The notes under the pieces are model-generated. The model saw only the letters and a list, made by a program, of their open reading frames with translations, had not been told where the DNA came from and made no database searches. A stretch of DNA of 64,000 nt, from the NCBI RefSeq assembly GCF_009495745.1, contig NZ_WIDQ01000002.1, positions 248,001 through 312,000 on the forward strand, read 5' to 3'. The DNA comes from Niveispirillum sp. SYP-B3756. Its GTDB lineage: Bacteria > Pseudomonadota > Alphaproteobacteria > Azospirillales > Azospirillaceae. Within the stretch, counting starts at the first letter, position 1, and each line of letters starts with the position of its first letter. Below, one piece after another: positions 59,341-64,000 of the stretch. The position numbers and the translations under genes were made by a program.

Positions 59341-60300
59341 ATGATGGCGCAAGCCCCCCATCTGATCGGCCGTACGGCCATCGCTAAGGAAATCGATGGT
59401 TTGCGGCTGTTGCAGAACAGTCTGGCTGAGCCGTTTGACCGGGTGGTGGAGACCATCCTGTCCCGCCAGGGTCGGGTCTTCGTGGCGGGTATCGGCAAGA
59501 GCGGCCATGTCGCCCGCAAGATCGCCGCCACCCTGTCTTCCACCGGAACCCAGGCCCATTTCATCCATCCGGCGGAGGCCAGCCACGGCGATCTTGGCAT
59601 GATTGGCCCTGGTGATCTGGTGATGGCGCTGTCAAATTCCGGCGAAACGCAGGAATTGTCGGACCTGCTGCTTTATTGCGGCCGCTGGAGCATTCCGCTG
59701 GTCGGCATCACCAGCCGGGCCGAGTCCGTGCTGGCGCGGGCAGCCACCCTGCCGCTGGTGATGCCACAGGCGCCAGAGGCCTGCCTGGTCGGCATGGCAC
59801 CCACCACCTCCACCACCATGATGATGGCGCTTGGCGATGCCATTGCCGTGGCGCTGATGACGGCGCGCGGCTTTACCGCCGGGGACTTCCGCAATTTCCA
59901 CCCCGGCGGACGGCTGGGCCAGACGCTGATGCGGGTGGAGAAGATCATGCGCCGGGATGAGGCCTTGCCCCTGGTGGCGCTGAGCGCGCCCATGTCGGAT
60001 GTGCTGCTGACCATCACCTCCAGAAGCCTGGGCTGCGCCGGCGTGGTGGACGGGGAAGGGCGGTTGGTCGGGGTTATTACTGACGGCGATCTGCGTCGCC
60101 ATATGGACCCCCGCCTGTTGTCCCGCCGCGCCGACGAAATCATGAGCAACAGGCCCCGTGTCACAAGGCCGGACGCTTTGGTGGGCGAAAGCCTGGCCCG
60201 GATGAACCATGAAGGCATCACCTGCCTGTTCGTCACGGCGGACGAGAAGCCGGTGGGTGTCATCACCCTGCATGATTGCCTGCGCGCCGGCTTCAGCTGA
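59341..60300 (+). CDS. kdsD: Arabinose-5-phosphate isomerase (KpsF/GutQ/KdsD)
   Basis: A 319-residue protein (E. coli KdsD 328). The SIS domain has VFVAGIGKSGHVARKIAATL, SHGDLGMIGPGDLVMALSNS and GETQELSDLL; paired CBS domains follow (MRRDEALPLVALSAPMSDVL, VITDGDLRRHMD). It converts ribulose-5-P to arabinose-5-P for Kdo of LPS or capsule. GGAAGG precedes the twin ATGATG; the second ATG (59344) has the better spacing. It ends overlapping the P-type ATPase stop, tail to tail. Confidence 0.92.
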   Translation: MMAQAPHLIGRTAIAKEIDGLRLLQNSLAEPFDRVVETILSRQGRVFVAGIGKSGHVARKIAATLSSTGTQAHFIHPAEASHGDLGMIGPGDLVMALSNSGETQELSDLLLYCGRWSIPLVGITSRAESVLARAATLPLVMPQAPEACLVGMAPTTSTTMMMALGDAIAVALMTARGFTAGDFRNFHPGGRLGQTLMRVEKIMRRDEALPLVALSAPMSDVLLTITSRSLGCAGVVDGEGRLVGVITDGDLRRHMDPRLLSRRADEIMSNRPRVTRPDALVGESLARMNHEGITCLFVTADEKPVGVITLHDCLRAGFS

Positions 60301-63046
60301 GCTGCTGCCGGGTTTTCTTTCCCGGCAGGGCGTGGCGGATCAGCTTTTCCACCTCCAGCACCAGCAGCAGGGCGAGGCCGGTGCCGGCGGCCACGGCGAG
60401 TTCGCCCAGGCTCAGCGGCCGGGTGCCGAACAGTTTGTGGCACAGCGGCAGATAGGTGAAGGCAAGCTGTAGCAATACCGTGCCCGCCACGCCGATCAGC
60501 ACGGCCGGGGTGCCCAGCACCCCGGTCCAGGTCAGCGAAGTCATGTGCAGGTAGCGGACGGAGAAGAGATAAAAAATCTCCATGGCCACCAGCGCATTGA
60601 CCACCAGGGTCCGCGCTTCCTCCACGCTGGTTCCCCGGCCTAGCATCCAGTGCAGGGTGAATTTCACCCCGATCAGCATCAAGATGGAGGTCAACGCGAT
60701 CCGCCAGACCAGGAATCGGTCCAACACCCCCTTACCCTTGCCCCCCGGGGGACGGGCCATGGCACCGGGTTCCATCGGCTCAAACGCCAGGGTCAGGCCC
60801 AGCAGCACGGCGGTGACCATATTGATCCAGAGGATTTGCACCGCCGTCATGGGCAGCAAGGTACCCATCACCAGGGCGGTGATCATGCACAGCGCTTCCC
60901 CGCCATTGGTGGGCAGAGTCCAGGCGATGACCTTGCGCACATTGTCGCCCACGGTACGGCCTTCCCGTACGGCGGCGACGATGGAGGCGAAATTATCGTC
61001 GGTCAGCACCATTTCGGCGGCTTCCTTGGCGGCTTCCGTTCCCCGCTGACCCATGGCGATACCGACATCAGCCGTTTTCAGGGCGGGGGCGTCATTTACC
61101 CCGTCGCCCGTCATGGCGACGATGCGGCCGCCGGCTTGCAAGGCCTGCACCAGCCGCAGCTTGTCCTCCGGCGTGGTGCGGGCGAACACATCCGTCACCC
61201 GCACGCAATGGGCCAGGGCGGCGTCATCCAGGGCGGCCAGATCGCGCCCCGTCACCACGCCGTCGGTCTGTTTCAGCCCCAGCGCGCGGGCGATGGCGGC
61301 GGCGGTCAGCGCATGGTCGCCGGTGATCATTTTCACCGATATGCCGGCGCGATGGCATTCGGCGATGGCCGCCATCGCCTCTGCCCGGGGGGGATCGATC
61401 AGGCCGACCAGACCCAGCAGCACCAGATCCCCCCTTTCCACGGTGGCAAAGGACAGCGTCTCTGTGCCGAAAGATGCTGTCTGTGCGGCGAAGGCCAGCA
61501 CGCGCTGGCCCTGGGCGGCGAATGTTTCCACCGCCTGTCGCCAATGCGCCGCATCCAGCGGCACCGGCCCTTCCGGCCCCTGTTGCCGTTGACACATATC
61601 GATCAGCCGTTCCGGTGCCCCTTTGACCAGAATCAGCGCCCGGTCGCGCCGGTTATCGTGCAGGGTAGCCATGAAGCGATGGCCCGCATCGAAGGGGATG
61701 GCATCCCGCCGGGGCCAGGTCGCCGCTTCCACCGCCGGGTCCAGCCCGGCCTTCATGGCAAAAGCCAGCAACGCCCCCTCCATCGGGTCGCCGGCGACGC
61801 ACCAGATACCGTTTTTCTGAGCCAGTTCGGCATCGTTGCACAGCAGGGCGGCCTGGGCCAGCCCGGCCAGCAGCGGATCGCCCGCCGCATCGGTCGGCCC
61901 CTGCGGGCCGGTGATATCCCCGGTCGGTCCATAGCCGGTCCCGCCTATCTGCCAGGCCCGGCCCGGCGCCAGCGCCCCATCGACAATCATTTCATTGCGG
62001 GTCAGCGTGCCGGTCTTGTCCGAACAGATGACATCGACCGCGCCCAGCGTTTCAACCGCTGCCAGCCGGCGGATGATGGCGTGTCGCCCGGCCATGCGCT
62101 GCACGCCGATGGCCAGGGTGATGGTCAGCACCGCCGGCAACCCCTCCGGGATGGCGGCCACGGCGATGCCGATCACCACCAGGAAGGCATCATCCAGCGC
62201 CATCTGGTGCTTCAGCAGACCGAAGGCCAGCAGCAGGGCCGAGAAGGCGATGATGACGAAGGAAAGCTGGCGGGCAAAGCGGTCCATCTGCACCAGCAGC
62301 GGGCTCCGCATGGCCCCCACCGACTGGATCAGGCTGCTGATACGGCCCAGCTCGCTGGCAAGGCCGGTCGCCACGACCAGCCCCTGGCCCTGGCCGGCCG
62401 TCACCAGTGTGCCGGAATAGGCCATGCAGGCCCGGTCCGCCAGAGCTGCGCTTTCCGCGACGGGCATCACCTGTTTTTCCACCGGTGCGGATTCCCCGGT
62501 CAGCGGTGCCTCATCGATTTTCAGCCCATGGGCACGGAGCAGGCGCAGGTCCGCCGGCACACGGTCGCCGGCCTCCAGCAGCACGATGTCGCCCGGCACC
62601 AGGGCGGCGGCTTCCATCTGCTGGCGATGGCCATTGCGCAGCACGATGGCCAGGGGCTGCAACATGTTGCGGATGGCGGACATGGCCCTTTCCGCCTTGC
62701 CTTCCTGGATAAAGCCCACAATGGCGTTGATCACCACCACACCGATAATGACGCCGGCATCCACCCAATGGCCCAGCAGCGCCGCCACCACCGCCGAAGC
62801 CAGCAGCAGCAGGATCAGCAGATTGTTGAACTGCTCGATAAAGCGTCGCAAGGCCCCCCGCGTCTTGGCATCCGGCAGGCTGTTGGCGCCATGGATGGCC
62901 AGCCGCCGCGCACCTTCCGCCGTCGACAGGCCGGCCGTACCCGTCTGCTGTGCGGCCAAGGCCGCGGCAGTTTCCAAGGTGTGCCAGTATATGCGCCCGG
63001 GCCCATCCGGTTGGGGGCCGGCCGGCTGTGCAGGGCGGGCAGGCAT
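60293..63046 (-). CDS. P-type cation-transporting ATPase (SERCA/Pma-like)
   Basis: A 917-residue P-type ATPase. It has actuator motif LTGESAPVEK, IPEGLPAVLTITLAIG in M4, phosphorylation motif DKTGTLTRNE, hinge GDGVNDAPALKTADVGIAMG, and an N-terminal cation-ATPase domain. PEGLP in M4 is typical of Ca2+ or Na+/K+/H+-type pumps rather than heavy-metal pumps. An upstream ATG at 63094 exists; MPARPAQPAG at 63046 has GGAGAG at good spacing. The exact ion is not known. Confidence 0.9.
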   Translation of the reverse strand: MPARPAQPAGPQPDGPGRIYWHTLETAAALAAQQTGTAGLSTAEGARRLAIHGANSLPDAKTRGALRRFIEQFNNLLILLLLASAVVAALLGHWVDAGVIIGVVVINAIVGFIQEGKAERAMSAIRNMLQPLAIVLRNGHRQQMEAAALVPGDIVLLEAGDRVPADLRLLRAHGLKIDEAPLTGESAPVEKQVMPVAESAALADRACMAYSGTLVTAGQGQGLVVATGLASELGRISSLIQSVGAMRSPLLVQMDRFARQLSFVIIAFSALLLAFGLLKHQMALDDAFLVVIGIAVAAIPEGLPAVLTITLAIGVQRMAGRHAIIRRLAAVETLGAVDVICSDKTGTLTRNEMIVDGALAPGRAWQIGGTGYGPTGDITGPQGPTDAAGDPLLAGLAQAALLCNDAELAQKNGIWCVAGDPMEGALLAFAMKAGLDPAVEAATWPRRDAIPFDAGHRFMATLHDNRRDRALILVKGAPERLIDMCQRQQGPEGPVPLDAAHWRQAVETFAAQGQRVLAFAAQTASFGTETLSFATVERGDLVLLGLVGLIDPPRAEAMAAIAECHRAGISVKMITGDHALTAAAIARALGLKQTDGVVTGRDLAALDDAALAHCVRVTDVFARTTPEDKLRLVQALQAGGRIVAMTGDGVNDAPALKTADVGIAMGQRGTEAAKEAAEMVLTDDNFASIVAAVREGRTVGDNVRKVIAWTLPTNGGEALCMITALVMGTLLPMTAVQILWINMVTAVLLGLTLAFEPMEPGAMARPPGGKGKGVLDRFLVWRIALTSILMLIGVKFTLHWMLGRGTSVEEARTLVVNALVAMEIFYLFSVRYLHMTSLTWTGVLGTPAVLIGVAGTVLLQLAFTYLPLCHKLFGTRPLSLGELAVAAGTGLALLLVLEVEKLIRHALPGKKTRQQLS

Positions 63047-63174
63047 TGGCTTCTCTCTCCGCATGTTGATCATGGCCGAGACTGCCAGCTTCATGGGGCA
63101 GAAGCCTTGACACAGGTCATATGTGTCGGTTGGTGAATGAATCCGATCCGGATGCCGTTACGGAAACGGTACCC

Positions 63175-63188
63175 TTGATGCAAATCAA
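63175..63188. promoter_or_regulatory. FNR/Anr/FixK-type box
   Basis: TTGAT-GCAA-ATCAA, a perfect match to the FNR-family consensus TTGATNNNNATCAA. It lies in the divergent region, 72 bp before the phaC ATG and about 129 bp before the P-type ATPase start, so it could activate one or both under low oxygen. Confidence 0.75.
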
Positions 63189-63259
63189 GGCTGCTTGGGG
63201 TCTTTGGTGCCAGTCTGCTGTCATCTTTGGAAACCATGCCCGAACAGGGAGGCAGGACC

Positions 63260-64000
63260 ATGCCTGCAGGGACGACCAGCACCGTCAGCGCGATCACCCG
63301 GGTGAAGACAGCCCTGCCCGTCCCGCCTGCCCCGTCCTCTTGTGCACCAGCAGCGCTGGAGGAGGCGGCCCCGGCGGCGGCCACGCTTTCCATCCTGGAC
63401 CGGATGACCCATGCCTGGATGGGGCGCTTCACCGCATCCGTTTCGCCGGCGGCACTGACCCTGGCCTGGGCGGATTGGGCCATCCATCTGGCCTCCTCCC
63501 CCGGCAAGCAGATTGAGCTGTGGCAGAAGGGCGTGCGCAAGACGGCCCGGTTGGCCCATTATGCGGCGACCTGTGGCGCGCAGGAGGGGGCGCCGCGCTG
63601 CATCGACCCGCTGCCGCAGGACCGGCGGTTTGAGCATCCCGGCTGGATGAAGCCGCCTTTCAACCTGATCCATCAGGCGTTTTTGCTGCAGCAGCAATGG
63701 TGGCACAATGCCACCACCGGCATCCGGGGCGTGGCGGAAGGCCATGAAAAGGGCGTGACCTTCACGGCCCGCCAGTTGCTGGACATGATCTCCCCCACCA
63801 ACTTCCCGCTGACCAACCCGGAGGTGCTGGAAGCCACCGTGAACCAGATGGGCGTCAATCTGGCCCGTGGTTATCGCAACTGGACCGATGATGTCCGCCG
63901 GCAATTATCGGGCAAGGGCCCGGCGGGGGTGGAGGATTTCCGGGTGGGTGGCAATCTGGCCGTCACACCCGGCCGGGTGGTATTCCGTAACCGCCTGATG
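63260..64000 (+). CDS. phaC: Poly(3-hydroxyalkanoate) synthase, class I, N-terminal part (partial)
   Basis: The first 247 codons of a PHA polymerase, cut off by the window end. Markers are RRFEHPGWMKPPFNLIHQAF, LLQQQWWHNATTGIRGVAEG, PTNFPLTNPEVLEATVNQMG and FRVGGNLAVTPGRVVFRNRL. It polymerises 3-hydroxyacyl-CoA onto storage granules. The catalytic Cys region is beyond the window. GGAGG lies 8 bases before the ATG at 63260. The N-terminal ~30 residues are low-complexity Ala/Pro. Confidence 0.93.
   Translation, partial: MPAGTTSTVSAITRVKTALPVPPAPSSCAPAALEEAAPAAATLSILDRMTHAWMGRFTASVSPAALTLAWADWAIHLASSPGKQIELWQKGVRKTARLAHYAATCGAQEGAPRCIDPLPQDRRFEHPGWMKPPFNLIHQAFLLQQQWWHNATTGIRGVAEGHEKGVTFTARQLLDMISPTNFPLTNPEVLEATVNQMGVNLARGYRNWTDDVRRQLSGKGPAGVEDFRVGGNLAVTPGRVVFRNRLM

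Noticed and set aside
60650-63136. Plus-strand frame of over 800 codons opposite the P-type ATPase
   Set aside because: Antisense of a clear P-type ATPase; His/Gln/Arg-rich composition is typical of the reverse complement of GC-rich coding sequence.

Overview
The window reads as high-GC alphaproteobacterial DNA, most likely Rhodospirillales/Azospirillaceae (Azospirillum-Niveispirillum type). This is an inference from the CheL-type rod protein behind flgI, the class I PHA synthase, the Kdo enzyme and the pectin-catabolic kdu genes. No rRNA or tRNA gene is visible to settle it.

Left host part (1-4.2 kb). The end of a flagellar operon (flgI, a rod-binding CheL/FlgJ-like protein, a FlgN-like protein) is followed by a divergent locus for unsaturated uronates from pectin: kdgK on the minus strand, kduI-kduD on the plus strand.

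Prophage (about 4.2-39.3 kb). A nearly complete transposable Mu-like prophage lies downstream of kduD, almost all of it on the minus strand, so its left (repressor) end is at the high coordinate. From high to low coordinate it holds a plus-strand CI-like repressor facing a Ner-like protein across an operator region; a MuA-type DDE transposase and MuB-type ATPase; Gam; several small early genes; GemA; a Mor/C-type activator; an endolysin; the packaging set (gp25/gp26/gp27-like, a DNA methyltransferase, terminase, portal); head genes (gpF with an extra nuclease-like domain, gpG, protease, cement protein, major head gpT, gp35-37); and a P2-like contractile tail (V, W, J, I, fibres, sheath, tube, E, tape measure, U, X, D). 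I propose ends at 4205 and 39282 with a 5-bp duplication AAACC. Unusual passengers are a membrane-protein gene on the opposite strand inside the tail operon, a receptor-binding protein of the DGR-target type with no reverse transcriptase nearby, a 9 x 38-residue proline-rich repeat in the tape measure, and a compound inverted repeat (candidate structured RNA) beside the left end.

Right host part (39.4-64 kb). This is a cell-surface and export region: an ABC-2 polysaccharide exporter pair, cysD-cysNC (sulfate activation), a type I secretion ATPase and membrane-fusion protein, a Sel1-repeat protein, a GT4 glycosyltransferase, a methyltransferase, a small Thr/Ser/Asn-rich RTX protein that is the likely secreted substrate, an unknown protein coupled to a very large GT2+GT4 protein, and an RgpF-like protein. 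Then come arabinose-5-phosphate isomerase (Kdo synthesis), a P-type cation ATPase, and the start of phaC. A perfect FNR/Anr-type box lies between the last two divergent genes.

Most minus-strand prophage genes overlap by ATGA, TGATG or TAATG, so they are translationally coupled blocks. Start codons were chosen from these overlaps, from Shine-Dalgarno spacing and from family N-termini. No database search was run; all family names come from recognised sequence features.
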